From Terriglobia bacterium (GTDB lineage Bacteria; Acidobacteriota; Terriglobia; Terriglobales; Acidobacteriaceae): a DNA stretch of 64,000 bases. The notes below the pieces were generated by a model, which made no database searches, was not told the DNA's origin, and worked only from the letters and a program-made list of their open reading frames with translations. Of the stretch, positions 46,733 through 57,671 are shown piece after piece; positions within the stretch are counted from its first letter, which is position 1, and the number at the start of each line of letters is the position of its first letter. The position numbers were made by a program, and so were the translations under genes. Location: NCBI GenBank assembly GCA_020073185.1, contig JAIQFT010000001.1, forward strand, positions 1 through 64,000. The letters are read 5' to 3'.

Positions 46733-49549
46733 ATGGCCACTGGAGAAAAGCCGGTTGTGGTGACCTCTGCTTCCGCGGAGGGCAACAGCGCATTGCAGCG
46801 CCGGCGCGCCGAGATGTTCGACGAATACCTGGAAAATTTCGTCGTTCGCGCCGCTGAATTCCTGCATTTCCACCGCGCCTTTATCGCGCTCGCCGAAACT
46901 GGCAGCTACGAGATCCGCTGGATTGCCGAACACGGCCAGCCGCGTCCGGCCCGGGCCAAGCTGCCGGACCTGCTGGAACGCCGCGCCCTCACCAGCGACG
47001 AGCCTTTCTGGACCACCGACGTTGGCCAGTGGGCGGAGGGTTGCCCCGAGCCGTTTAGCGCGCTGCATGGGCGCCAATGCTTGGTGATTCCCTTGCTCGG
47101 TTCCAACCGGCAGCCGTTGGGGATTGTTGGCCTGCTGGAGCGTGCCGACGGCGGCAACGTCAATCCCGACGACCTGCTGCGCGCTGCCACGCTGGCGGCG
47201 GAAGCCGCCGTCGTGCTCGAGGCGACCGCCAACCTGTACGCCGCCGATCAGCATCGCCGCCGCTCCGAGAACCTGATGTCCGCCGCGCTGGAGCTGAACT
47301 CCACCGTGCGCCTGCCCCAGTTCATGGAAGGCTTCACGGTTCGTGCCGCCAGCATCCTGAAGGCGCGCGCGGCTGCGCTGGCGCTGGTCCAGGGCAAGCA
47401 TCTCGATACCGCGGTGGTTTACGATCCGGGTGCGCACCACGACTCCGCTATCTACCACCGCCTCGATGTCGCCTTCTCCGATCTCGCCGCCCAGCACCTC
47501 GATCCCATTATCTCTGGAGTCGCCGCCGAGCTCCTCGGCGAGTCGTTGGCCGCGACTCTGGGCTGGAGAGATCTCGCTCTGGCCCGCCTCGCCGGCGGCG
47601 ACGGCGCGTTCATGGGGCTGCTTTGCCTGATTGATTGCGGCGCGCCGCTGGTGCACGACGACCGCAATCTCCTCCAGGCTCTGGTGGCGCACGCCGCCGT
47701 GGCGCTGGAAAACGCGCGCTGGTTCACCCGCATGGACCAAGCCAACCGCCACTGGATGGAGATTTTCGATGCCATCACCGACCTCATCGTGGTTCACGAC
47801 GAGTCCTACCGCGTGCTGCGCGTCAATCGCTCCCTGGCCGACTTGATCGGTGTGCGCCCCTCGGAGCTGATCGGCGTCAGCGTGCGCGCCCTCGTCGCCA
47901 TGGCCGCCGACCAAAGCACGCAGGCCTGTCCTTTCTGCCGCGTTCGTCCCGATGGCGCCGACGAATACATCCATCCCGTGCTCGACCGCACCTACCTCGT
48001 TTCCACTTCGCGGATTCACGGCGCCTCCAACGAGGGCTTGCAGACCATCCACGTGCTCAAGGACATCACCGACCGCCGCGAGGCCGAGCGCCGCTATCGC
48101 GAGCTCTTCGACACTATCCAGGAGGGCCTGTTCTTCTCCACCCCCGAGGGCCGCTTCATCGAAGTCAACGACGCCCTCGTTCGCATGCTCGGCTACGGCA
48201 GCCGCCAAGAACTGCTGCAGGTGGACATTCACAGCCAGCTCCATGTCTCCTCCGAACAGCGCAATCACTTCCAGCAGGAGATCAACTCCAAGGGCGTGGT
48301 GCGCAACTACGAGGAACTGCTCCGGCGCAAGGATGGCTCCATCATCCACAGCCTGCAGAACGCCTTTGCCGTCCGGGATAGCCACGGCAACGTGGTGCAG
48401 TACCGCGGCCTGATGCTGGACATCACCGAGGTGAAAAATTTCCAGGCCGAATTGCAGCGCCAGCGCGACTTCAACAACAAGATCCTCAACAACACCCAGA
48501 GCATGATCCTGGTGGTGGACACCGCCGGGCTGATCAGCTACGCCAACCGCCGCTGCTTCGAAGCCGGCGGCTACACGCAGGAGGATTTGCTCGGGCGCAA
48601 GCTGGTGGAACTGGTCCCCCCGGGACGGCGCGAGGCCCTGTCCACGGCCTTGTCGGAGACCCTCGCTGGACGCCAGATTGACAATCTCGAGTTGCCGGTG
48701 CTGCTCGGTCAGGGTCGCGGCGGGCAGTTCTCCATCAATCTCAGCCCCATGCGCGATGAGCCCGGCAACGTCAACAGCATCGTGGTGGTGATGACCGACA
48801 TCACCGACGCCGCCATGCTGCAAGCCAAGCTCATGCACACCGAGAAGATGGCAGCCGTCGGGCAACTCGTCTCCGGCGTCGCCCACGAGGTCAACAATCC
48901 CCTCACCGCGGTGCTCGGTTTCACCGACCTGCTGCTGGAGCGTCCGGAAATGCCGCCCGCCGCCAAGGAAGACCTCAAGGTCATTCTCCAGGAAGCGCAG
49001 CGCACCAAGCAGATCGTTCAAAATCTGCTCAGCTTCGCCCGCCAGATGCCGCCGCAGCGCGAATCAGTGCAGTTGAACACCATCGTGCGCCGCACCCTGG
49101 CCCTGCGCTCCTACGACTTCGCCAGCCACGGCGTCGAGATCGTGGAGCGGCTCAACGAGCGCGTGCCCGACATCATCGGCGATCCGCACCAGTTGCAGCA
49201 GGTCTTCCTCAACATTTTGAACAATGCCTACGACGCCGTGCGCGAAACCGGAGGCCCGGGGCGCATTGAGATCTCCACGAACGCCGCCGCCGGCTTCGCC
49301 GAAGTCGTATTCCGCGACAACGGCAACGGCATTTCCTTTCCCGACCGCATCTTCGATCCCTTCTTCACCACCAAGGACGTGGGCAAGGGAACGGGCCTGG
49401 GCCTGAGCATCTGCTACGGCATTGTGCGCGAGCACGGCGGCGAAGTCTTGTGCTGGAACAACAGCGATGCGACCGGCGCCACCTTCACCGTCCGCTTGCC
49501 CATCACCGCGGAGGCCCCCAACCCGGCCGCCGCGCGAGCCTTGCCATGA
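46733..49549 (+). CDS. hybrid-sensing histidine kinase with GAF and PAS domains
   Basis: A 938-residue soluble kinase without membrane segments. Order: a GAF domain at about 30-165, a second GAF-like domain at 185-325, PAS domains at about 340-440, 455-565 and 575-690, then HisKA with H718 in VSGVAHEVNNPLTAVLGF and a HATPase with NILNNAYDA, DNGNGI and GKGTGLGLSIC. PAC motifs follow each PAS (DITDRREAE; DITEVKNF). The stop overlaps the next gene's ATG (ATGA). The signals are unknown; a cytoplasmic redox or small-molecule cue is usual for such kinases. Confidence 0.9.
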   Translation: MATGEKPVVVTSASAEGNSALQRRRAEMFDEYLENFVVRAAEFLHFHRAFIALAETGSYEIRWIAEHGQPRPARAKLPDLLERRALTSDEPFWTTDVGQWAEGCPEPFSALHGRQCLVIPLLGSNRQPLGIVGLLERADGGNVNPDDLLRAATLAAEAAVVLEATANLYAADQHRRRSENLMSAALELNSTVRLPQFMEGFTVRAASILKARAAALALVQGKHLDTAVVYDPGAHHDSAIYHRLDVAFSDLAAQHLDPIISGVAAELLGESLAATLGWRDLALARLAGGDGAFMGLLCLIDCGAPLVHDDRNLLQALVAHAAVALENARWFTRMDQANRHWMEIFDAITDLIVVHDESYRVLRVNRSLADLIGVRPSELIGVSVRALVAMAADQSTQACPFCRVRPDGADEYIHPVLDRTYLVSTSRIHGASNEGLQTIHVLKDITDRREAERRYRELFDTIQEGLFFSTPEGRFIEVNDALVRMLGYGSRQELLQVDIHSQLHVSSEQRNHFQQEINSKGVVRNYEELLRRKDGSIIHSLQNAFAVRDSHGNVVQYRGLMLDITEVKNFQAELQRQRDFNNKILNNTQSMILVVDTAGLISYANRRCFEAGGYTQEDLLGRKLVELVPPGRREALSTALSETLAGRQIDNLELPVLLGQGRGGQFSINLSPMRDEPGNVNSIVVVMTDITDAAMLQAKLMHTEKMAAVGQLVSGVAHEVNNPLTAVLGFTDLLLERPEMPPAAKEDLKVILQEAQRTKQIVQNLLSFARQMPPQRESVQLNTIVRRTLALRSYDFASHGVEIVERLNERVPDIIGDPHQLQQVFLNILNNAYDAVRETGGPGRIEISTNAAAGFAEVVFRDNGNGISFPDRIFDPFFTTKDVGKGTGLGLSICYGIVREHGGEVLCWNNSDATGATFTVRLPITAEAPNPAAARALP

Positions 49550-49931
49550 GCCCCAGCGGCAAATATCCGGTGCTGGTGATCGAGGACGAGCCCGCGGTGC
49601 TCTCTTTCGTCAAGGCCGCCCTGGAGCGCGCCGGATACGACGTCGTTCCCGTCGCTTCCGGCGCCGACGCCCTTGCCATGCTGGCCCACGGACGATTTCT
49701 CGGCGTCGTCTCCGACATGCGTACCCCGGGCGGCGTGGACGGCGCCGACGTGCACGACTGGATCGCCTCCAACCGCCCGGAACTGGGCTCGCGCGTCATC
49801 TTCATCACCGGCGACATCGTCAACGAGGAGACCGCCGCTACTCTGCGCCGCACCGGCGCGCCCTGTGTCGAAAAGCCATTTCGCGTCCAGCAACTCATTG
49901 CTGTCGTCGAGAAAGTCTTTGGGGGCCCGAA

Positions 49932-49935
<4 letters not shown>
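49546..49935 (+). CDS. stand-alone receiver domain protein
   Basis: A 129-residue receiver starting at ATG 49546. VIEDEPAVLSFVKAALERAG supplies the acidic residues, D in GVVSDMRTPGGVDG is the probable phospho-acceptor, IFITGD and the lysine in CVEKPF complete the set. It is sandwiched by 4-base overlaps between the kinase and the sigma-54 activator. It may act as a phosphate sink or an intermediate in the relay. Confidence 0.88.
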
Positions 49936-51362
<1,427 letters not shown>

Positions 51363-51411
51363 TGTGGGCTGGCCTTGGGTGCGCGGCCTTCATGCTGCGG
51401 TGCGATGGTGC

Positions 51412-51441
51412 CCCACATCTGCCCGGTTTTGGCAAATGTGG
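51412..51441. repeat. CCCACATCTGCC palindrome between convergent genes
   Basis: CCCACATCTGCC, loop CGGTTTT, GGCAAATGTGG: the mutL palindrome with one arm change. It follows the NtrC-type gene by 50 bases and precedes the end of the convergent gene, so it could serve as a two-way terminator. Confidence 0.8.
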
Positions 51442-51450
51442 CCGAGGGCG

Positions 51451-51711
51451 CTACGGGGCAAGGTTCATGCGCCGCAGCAGGGCCTGAAAGCGAGGCTCAA
51501 ACCGGACAAAATCCAAGTCAGGGGCCACCTTCATCCAAACCATCTCTTCGTCACGCTCCTCAAACCCACGTTCCAGCCAACTGAGCACCTGGTTCTTGTC
51601 GCCGAGCCCGATATACGCGCCGGCAATATGGGTGGGATTCACATAGTGAAGCCGGGCCTTCGCCAGCATCATGGATTGTTCTTTCCGCTTCGTCTCTCCT
51701 CCCGGCACCAC
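51451..51711 (-). pseudogene. displaced C-terminal end of the wHTH-TPR protein (frameshift)
   Basis: This frame codes for the missing TPR end of the upstream regulator: LHYVNPTHIAGAYIGLGDKNQVLSWLERGF, then WMKVAPDLDFVRFEPRFQALLRRM. In this family these residues directly continue the AYGGAGRRDEAER segment that lies in the other frame. One extra base, probably in the GGAAAGAACAA run at 51676-51685, breaks the frame. It could be a genuine mutation or an assembly error. Confidence 0.75.
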
Positions 51712-53341
51712 CGTAGGCCTCCGCCAGAAACGACAGCAGATTTGGGTCCGGGCCGACTTGTCTTATCTTGTTCTCTAACACGGCAATCGCTTCCGGGTAC
51801 ATTTGCTTCATCATGTAGGACCAAGCTAGGCCGATGCTAAATCCTCTGGCGCCTAACCCTCGATATTGCTCAATGGCACGGTCGTACTGCCTTGACATCA
51901 GTGCCAGCACGGCCAGTGCATTTCGGTAGTCGGCCCGCAAGGGATCCAGTTCGATCGCCTCCTCTATCTGGGTGCGGGCCTCGTCGTTTCGCCTCAGCGC
52001 CGCCAGATAAAGGCCGTAGTCCATGTGGCCCTTGGCATAGCTGGGACTCAGTTGCAGGCCCAGCCGGTAGTGCTTCTCGGCTGCCGCCCAATCCCAGTCC
52101 AACAAATTGACGATGCCGGCCAGAGCACTATGAGCTTCTCCCAGAGAGGGATCCAGTTCCAATGCTTTCTTCGCCATTGCCTTGGCCTGGGGCAAGGTTT
52201 CGATTGCGCGATGACGTCCACGGTACGGATCTCCCAGGTCGCGATAGGCGTCGGCCAGTCCGGCGTAGGCGCGAGCGTAGCGCGGGTCCTTGGCGATTGC
52301 TCGCTTGAAATGTCGAATTGCTGTCTGTAAGCCCTCTTCCGTCCCCGTGTTCCAGTAGAAACGCCCCAGCAGGTAATCGTCCTGGGCCTGTGGATCAACC
52401 GTTCCGGCTGTCGCCAGCCGACTCTGTTCCCGCGGAGTGAGCCGGGCAGCTATCTCTCCGACGATAGCCTGGGCCACCTCCGCCTGCAAAACCAATGTGT
52501 CGCTCAGGTCGCGTTCATAGCTGCTGGCCCAAATGTGCTGGTCGCTGGCGGCGTCGATCAGTTGGACGTTGATCCGCACCCGATTGCCGGAACGTTGCAC
52601 CGAACCTTCGACCACGGTGTCGACGTGGAGCTCCCGACTGATTTCGGGAAGCGTCTTGTGCGTTCCTTTGTAATGTATGGCCGAGGTTCGCGACATGACC
52701 TTGACGGCGCTGATTTGCCCCTGTTGTGTGACCAACTCGTCGGACATTCCATCGGCGAAGTAGCCTTGCTCGGGATCATGCGAAGGATTCTCCAGGGGCA
52801 GCACCACCAACGCCCTTATCCGGGGAGTATGGGGGTCGGCAGTCGGCCTGGCTTTGAAATGTCGCCAGGCAAACCAGCAAAGCCCGATACCAAACAACGA
52901 TATGAGCAAGACCCATGGGAGCGCGTTCCAAGACCCAGGGCGAGGCAGTGGGGCCGGAATAGCAAGGGTGGGTTCTGCGGAGGGGCTTGGGGGAATCTTT
53001 CCTGCGTCCACTGGCGCAACGAAGCGATACCCCCGCCGCGCCAGGGTCTCGACATAACGCGGAGACTCCGCCGAGTCGCACAGTGCGTCCCGCAAGCGCC
53101 GGATGGCGCTGTACACACCCTGGTCGAATTCCACGAACGTGTCGGCGGGCCAGACCCGGCTCTTCAACTCCTCCCTGGTTACCACTCGGCCGGGCTTTTC
53201 CAGCAGGATGCAGAGAATCTGGAAGGGCTGGTCCTGGAGCCTGATTCGCGCACCCTCTTTAAGCAACTCGCCGGTGTCCAAGTCCAGTTCAAATGGGCCG
53301 AATCGCACTACATTTCCGGACTCTGGATGCGGCTGTGCCAT
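51560..53341 (-). CDS. CadC-type wHTH-TPR transmembrane regulator, frameshifted near its end
   Basis: From ATG 53341: residues 10-105 form an OmpR/CadC winged helix (VRFGPFELDLDTGELLKEG ... RRLRDALCDSAESPRYVETLARRGYRF). A membrane segment lies at about 135-155. Residues 175-290 form a periplasmic segment with VVLPLENPSHDPEQGYFADGMSDEL, and TPR repeats run to the end. This architecture is widespread in Acidobacteriota. The natural end is in another frame (51451-51711); as read, the last 35 or so residues are frameshift tail. It may still be partly functional. Confidence 0.8.
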   Translation of the reverse strand: MAQPHPESGNVVRFGPFELDLDTGELLKEGARIRLQDQPFQILCILLEKPGRVVTREELKSRVWPADTFVEFDQGVYSAIRRLRDALCDSAESPRYVETLARRGYRFVAPVDAGKIPPSPSAEPTLAIPAPLPRPGSWNALPWVLLISLFGIGLCWFAWRHFKARPTADPHTPRIRALVVLPLENPSHDPEQGYFADGMSDELVTQQGQISAVKVMSRTSAIHYKGTHKTLPEISRELHVDTVVEGSVQRSGNRVRINVQLIDAASDQHIWASSYERDLSDTLVLQAEVAQAIVGEIAARLTPREQSRLATAGTVDPQAQDDYLLGRFYWNTGTEEGLQTAIRHFKRAIAKDPRYARAYAGLADAYRDLGDPYRGRHRAIETLPQAKAMAKKALELDPSLGEAHSALAGIVNLLDWDWAAAEKHYRLGLQLSPSYAKGHMDYGLYLAALRRNDEARTQIEEAIELDPLRADYRNALAVLALMSRQYDRAIEQYRGLGARGFSIGLAWSYMMKQMYPEAIAVLENKIRQVGPDPNLLSFLAEAYGGAGRRDEAERTIHDAGEGPASLCESHPYCRRVYRARRQEPGAQLAGTWV

Positions 53342-53579
53342 GGTCGCACCCCCATTATTGGGCCGAGAGTTCATCACCATTTAATCGACGTGTTGCTCCT
53401 CTTCGCAGAAGGGCCGCAGCACCAGGCACTTAGCTCGTGAGACTTGTTCCAGAGCGAGGTCAGACCCGCACCATTGACGGGCGAGCCCGGCTTGGCTGAA
53501 TGATGCAACGTTCGCAGCCAAAGTCCTGCCGTCACGGCTCCGCTGCGGAGACGACCTAGAGAATTAAGGAGAAGCTAAC

Positions 53580-54206
53580 ATGCAAACACGGTTCACAACC
53601 TGGGCCACCCACCTGAATCAGCACCTGCATACTCTCGCCGACAAGAGCAAAGGTCTCGTCCGTGTCGCGCCTGCAGTTCTGGCCTGCTGCGTAATTTTCT
53701 CCTCCGCTGCCGGGGCCTCCTGTGACTCCCGGCCTGGGCAAGCAGGGGTTCGAGTCATGCCAACTTGGCAGGCGCCGGAAAACTCAGTGACAAAAAACGG
53801 AGCGACCATGGGCGAAGTCAGGCTGGCTTCGATCGTGGGCTTGTGGCATGTCCTCTTTGTATCTGACGGAAAGCCCTTTGATGAGGGTTTCGACATGTGG
53901 CTCAGCGACGGAACAGAAATCCTCAACGATACCGCGCCTCCGCAACCCGCGAACGGAGCCGGCACGGTGTGTCTCGGGGTCTTTCGGAAAACGGGGCCGA
54001 GGACCTACAAACTCAAGGACCCTTTCTGGAGCTTCGACCCTGGCGCCAATTTGGTCGGGACCGGCCTCATCACCGAAACTGTCACTCTTGATGCGGGCGG
54101 CGACAGCTATCACGGCTCCTTCAAGTTTCAGGTCTTTGACCCTTCCAAGGATCTGGTTTTCGAGGCCGCAGGTCACCTTACAGCCGAGCGGATTACCCCT
54201 GATTGA
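53580..54206 (+). CDS. secreted protein of unknown function, lipocalin-like strands
   Basis: A 208-residue protein with a long N-region and hydrophobic core (VLACCVIFSSAAGASC, residues 33-48), so it is exported and might be lipid-modified at C48. The mature part is beta-rich: SIVGLWHVLFVSDGKPFDEGFDMWLSDGTEIL, then TGPRTYKLKDPFWSFD and GTGLITETVTLD. This suggests a lipocalin-like barrel. The pattern recurs in acidobacterial secreted proteins as I recall, with no known function. The gene lies between two frameshifted minus-strand genes. Confidence 0.6.
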   Translation: MQTRFTTWATHLNQHLHTLADKSKGLVRVAPAVLACCVIFSSAAGASCDSRPGQAGVRVMPTWQAPENSVTKNGATMGEVRLASIVGLWHVLFVSDGKPFDEGFDMWLSDGTEILNDTAPPQPANGAGTVCLGVFRKTGPRTYKLKDPFWSFDPGANLVGTGLITETVTLDAGGDSYHGSFKFQVFDPSKDLVFEAAGHLTAERITPD

Positions 54207-54250
54207 TCGACTGGCGTCCCAGATGTGTGTCTTCAGTCCCGCGATGGCGC

Positions 54251-54281
54251 CCCACATCTGCCCGGTTTTGGCAGATGTGGG
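54251..54281. repeat. perfect CCCACATCTGCC palindrome between convergent genes
   Basis: CCCACATCTGCC, loop CGGTTTT, GGCAGATGTGGG, a perfect 12-bp stem. It sits 45 bases after the secreted-protein gene and 55 before the end of the convergent gene, a terminator-like place. Confidence 0.85.
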
Positions 54282-54335
54282 TCTGCCGCGTCCATACTGG
54301 TTTCCTGGACGCGGGCTCCAATTCAAACTCGCTCG

Positions 54336-56366
54336 TTACCGCTCTGCTGCAGGCTTGGCAGCCTCTCTTGCCCCTTTCGCGCTGAGCGATTCCGGTTGGC
54401 CGAACTCCTCCGGGTATAGGTACTTGCCGCGCTCGCGCCCCACCTTCTCTACTTCGACCTCCATGCGATGGGCTTCGGCGTAAGCATCATGGCGGATGCC
54501 GGTCACCTGCCAGGACACTTTCGCACCCGGTTTCCCACCAGCAATTTTGAAACGATTGCCGGTGATTTCCTTCGCAATGTAAACCGGCATGAATCGCCCG
54601 ATCGATGTAAGTTGATAGCGAAAATCGCGGTTGAGCGCCTCAAACCACTCCGCCAGCGTTACCCAGGCTTCGCCATGCTTGTCTAACACGGCAGTCCCGG
54701 TATAGAGATTCATCACTTCAGAGCTTTCGATGGAGGCGTGATAGAGGTATTTGTTTGCCGGGTCGAGCGGGTGATCAATCTTGAAGTTCTTGGTTCCGCT
54801 GACGCTCAGGTTTTGGGCAAACAAGGTGCCGTTAATGTTCGCGCTGCCGGCGGTCAGCACGCCGCTAGGCATGCTCAAGCCCCCGTCCAACTGGAGGTTA
54901 CCTGTAGTTACGGTGATGGTGCATGGATTACAGGGGCCAAAGTTCGCGATCGAGTTGGTGACGATGCCGCCATTGGCGTTGATAGCGCCCGTGGCGCTGA
55001 TGTTGCCGACGTTGACGTTAGGGCCGTTGAAACTGCCGCTGGCGGTGATGTTGGTAGCGTTGATAGTCCCGCCGTTGATAGTCCCGCCGTTGAGGGTGCT
55101 GCCGTTGACACTGCTGTTGGGGCCGTTGGCGTTGATGCTGCCGTTGGCGTTGAAGTCGTTGCCCTGGACATTGCCGCTGCCGTTCACCTGGAAGACGGTC
55201 GTCGAGTTGCCGTTTGGACCCACGTCGGCTTGGATGATGTTTCTCGAAGGCGTGACCGCAAAGTCAAGCTCGATGCCGCCGGCGTCGGGGCTGGACGCCA
55301 TGCCGTTAAACAGACTGACCTTTCCCGAGGTCGCCTGGCTCCAGGACAACATCACCGGAACCTCGTGGCCCACCGCTGAGGTACTAATAGCTACCACCCC
55401 TATGCCGTCGGCACTGGCCGTCTTGCCGATCACGCCGGCGGTGATTCCCGTTCCCGTACCCACCCCGACGACGGCTCCCGGTACGGTGTTTGGGTCGGGC
55501 GGACCGCCGCCCGTGTTGGTCGGACCGTTGGCGGTGTCGGTTACCTTGAATACGCCTTGGACCGTAGGCGGGGTGTCCGCGCCAGTCCCGGTGAAAGGGA
55601 GTGTCAATCCTCCTCCTCCCCCGCCGCCGACGCTGTTGCAACCCACCGTGCCGTCGATGCCGATCAATGCCATCGCCGTGCCCGATGCGCAGGTCCCCGT
55701 GACACGCTTCTGCACGGAACTGAAGTCGGCGCTCAGGCTGACGTTGCCACTGGTGCCGCCGCCCGCCAAACCCGTTCCCGCGGTAACCCCTGTGATGGTT
55801 CCAATGTTGGTGACCGCGGCAGAGCTCTGCGTGGTGCCGTCGGGGAATTTGAAGCCTCCAGTGGTGCTTTCCACCACGCCGGCCACACTCAGTTTGTTCG
55901 CGGGAGCAGCGACGCCGACGCCGACGTTGCCGGTCGGCGCGATGAAGAACGACTTGGCGGCCACGGCGCTGTTGCTTTCGTAGCGCAGAAAACCAAAGTT
56001 GTCGGGGAAAAACGCCGATTGCTGCAACTCCCAGAAGCTGTTGGGTAGCGTGGTGTCGATCAAACGTATGCGCGGCGAGTCGCTGTTGACCAGCAGCGTA
56101 CTGGTGTTCACCATCCCGGCCACATCAAGCTTGAACCCGGGATTGATGGTGCCGATGCCGATGTTGCCGTTGGCCGCTACCAGGAACGATTTGCTGGGTA
56201 CCGCAATGTTGTTTTCGTAGCGCAGAAATCCAAAATTATCCGCTGCATAGGCGGACTGTTGCAGCTCCCAGAAGCTGTTAGGCAGCGTGGTGTCGATGAG
56301 GCGCAGACGCGGCGAGGGGCCCTGCACGAACACGTACGGCGCATTGACGATGCCGCCCACGTCCAA
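54336..56366 (-). CDS. C-terminal part of a tail-fibre-like secreted protein (frameshifted)
   Basis: This 676-residue frame holds most of the protein. Two successive repeats of about 73 residues (RLIDTTLPNSFWELQQSA ... DNFGFLRYE ... GNIGIGTINPGFKLDVAG) are followed by a Gly/Asn/Thr-rich collagen-fibre-like region with many NGSINANG steps. The C-terminal domain (LDPANKYLYHASIESSEVMN ... VSWQVTGIRHDAY) is the kind found at the end of many bacterial tail-fibre-like surface proteins. It lacks its own signal peptide, which is in the overlapping upstream frame. Confidence 0.75.
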   Translation of the reverse strand: MDVGGIVNAPYVFVQGPSPRLRLIDTTLPNSFWELQQSAYAADNFGFLRYENNIAVPSKSFLVAANGNIGIGTINPGFKLDVAGMVNTSTLLVNSDSPRIRLIDTTLPNSFWELQQSAFFPDNFGFLRYESNSAVAAKSFFIAPTGNVGVGVAAPANKLSVAGVVESTTGGFKFPDGTTQSSAAVTNIGTITGVTAGTGLAGGGTSGNVSLSADFSSVQKRVTGTCASGTAMALIGIDGTVGCNSVGGGGGGGLTLPFTGTGADTPPTVQGVFKVTDTANGPTNTGGGPPDPNTVPGAVVGVGTGTGITAGVIGKTASADGIGVVAISTSAVGHEVPVMLSWSQATSGKVSLFNGMASSPDAGGIELDFAVTPSRNIIQADVGPNGNSTTVFQVNGSGNVQGNDFNANGSINANGPNSSVNGSTLNGGTINGGTINATNITASGSFNGPNVNVGNISATGAINANGGIVTNSIANFGPCNPCTITVTTGNLQLDGGLSMPSGVLTAGSANINGTLFAQNLSVSGTKNFKIDHPLDPANKYLYHASIESSEVMNLYTGTAVLDKHGEAWVTLAEWFEALNRDFRYQLTSIGRFMPVYIAKEITGNRFKIAGGKPGAKVSWQVTGIRHDAYAEAHRMEVEVEKVGRERGKYLYPEEFGQPESLSAKGAREAAKPAAER

Positions 56367-57075
56367 GGTGTAAAGCCGGATTGCTGTTGTTGACGCCCAC
56401 GAAGCCGTTGTCGAACAGCAGCGAGTTCACCAAGTTGGTGCCGGTGACGTCGAATTTGGCGAGGAAATTCTGCGTGCCGCCAGCGGTGGTGACCGGGGCC
56501 GAGGTGCCGGCGGGCGCGCTGGCGCTCTTTTTGGTTGTGCTTGAACCGCCGCTAGTCGTCGTTGAGCCGCCGGTGGTCGAACTTGCCGTGCTGCCACTGG
56601 CGCCGCTGGAAGCATCGGCGGCCGCGGTCATGACGAAGTCGCTCAGCGGGTGTCCGCCCACGGTCTCGGCATCACCGGACTTGAGCGCGTAGGGAACTGA
56701 GACGAGCAACACGCGCGGCTGCTCGGCTTCCTGCTCCACCTGCACGCCGAGCCAGCGCGCTTCGTTCGTCGTGAACAGCTCCGTCGGCACGCCGTCCTTG
56801 GAATTGGCGCCCAATAAAACGCTGTAGCTGCCGTTGGCATCGGGCGTGACGTTCTGTACTTCCTGCCATAGCGGCGTGCCGCCGGTTGCGTCCTTGTACA
56901 GTGCAAAGGTGATGCCGACAGTGCCGTCGTGTGGTATGGAGCCGCTGAAGCGTACCAGGCGCGGCATCTGGGCCTGCTCGGATGCTGATCCGGAGGCCGT
57001 GACTTGTGCGAGCGATGAGATTGTGAAGGAAAACAGCACCAGGATGAAAGCGCAGGCGAGGGGAGTTTTACGCAA
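56278..57075 (-). CDS. N-terminal part of the same tail-fibre-like protein, with signal peptide
   Basis: From TTG 57075 (GGAGG seven bases upstream): a signal peptide (LACAFILVLFSFTISSLAQ), a beta domain (RLVRFSGSIPHDGTVGITFALYKDATG), a Ser/Thr/Gly linker, and the first GFVGVNNSNPA repeat start. A one-base shift at about 56362-56375 separates it from the frame continuing with LDVGGIVNAPYV, which is the expected next part of the NPxxKLDVxG repeat. Residues after position 250 are frameshift sequence. Confidence 0.7.
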   Translation of the reverse strand: MRKTPLACAFILVLFSFTISSLAQVTASGSASEQAQMPRLVRFSGSIPHDGTVGITFALYKDATGGTPLWQEVQNVTPDANGSYSVLLGANSKDGVPTELFTTNEARWLGVQVEQEAEQPRVLLVSVPYALKSGDAETVGGHPLSDFVMTAAADASSGASGSTASSTTGGSTTTSGGSSTTKKSASAPAGTSAPVTTAGGTQNFLAKFDVTGTNLVNSLLFDNGFVGVNNSNPALHLGRGRHRQCAVRVRAGPLAASAPHRHHAA

Positions 57076-57671
57076 TTGTGGCCTCCGGTAAGGTGGAACG
57101 CGAGATGTAATGCCTGGCCCGACTGCTCGACCCATGCGAAAGGAGCATTAAGGGTAAGAATCGGCTGTATTCCGACCCTTCCGGTCGTAGACGTTGGCAT
57201 GACAGCACTTGCTCCACCAAGTGACGCTGGGCCATGACCTCGCAGGTCAAAGACTGCGCACGACGGCCGCCAAGATGTCGAGTTCTTCGACCTATCTCAC
57301 CAATTCGATGGCGATGCCGAGCAGGATCGTACCACCCACTTCAGCACTACATGGGTAGTAGGTGGTGTCTGGAGTTCCGGTTAAGCAGCGAAACCGGAAG
57401 CGACCCGACACCAGTTGGGCGGTCTACGAACCTTCCGGTCACGTCGTTGCCGGGCCAGCAGGCGAAGACTGGCACAATTGTTCGTTGCGCTCCCAGCGAT
57501 CTCCTGCGGACACGCTGGTTTTTGAGACCGGGTTTCATCCTGAGACGGAGAATATCCTCCACGGTTATGGCAGTACTCTCGTCGCTTCAACAACTTAAGT
57601 CGAGTGCAGGTTTGGCGCAATCCGTGCACTATGGCAGACGGGCCGCAACCCAGCGCCCCTGGAGCTGCAAC

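Noticed and set aside
46649-49021. Long minus-strand open frame (790 codons) opposite the histidine kinase
   Set aside because: It lies fully antisense to a kinase with clear motifs and has a biased composition; treated as a shadow.
53398-53579. Possible tRNA or small RNA in the gap before the secreted-protein gene
   Set aside because: No cloverleaf arms or T-loop signature could be found; the inverted bits are short and GC-driven.
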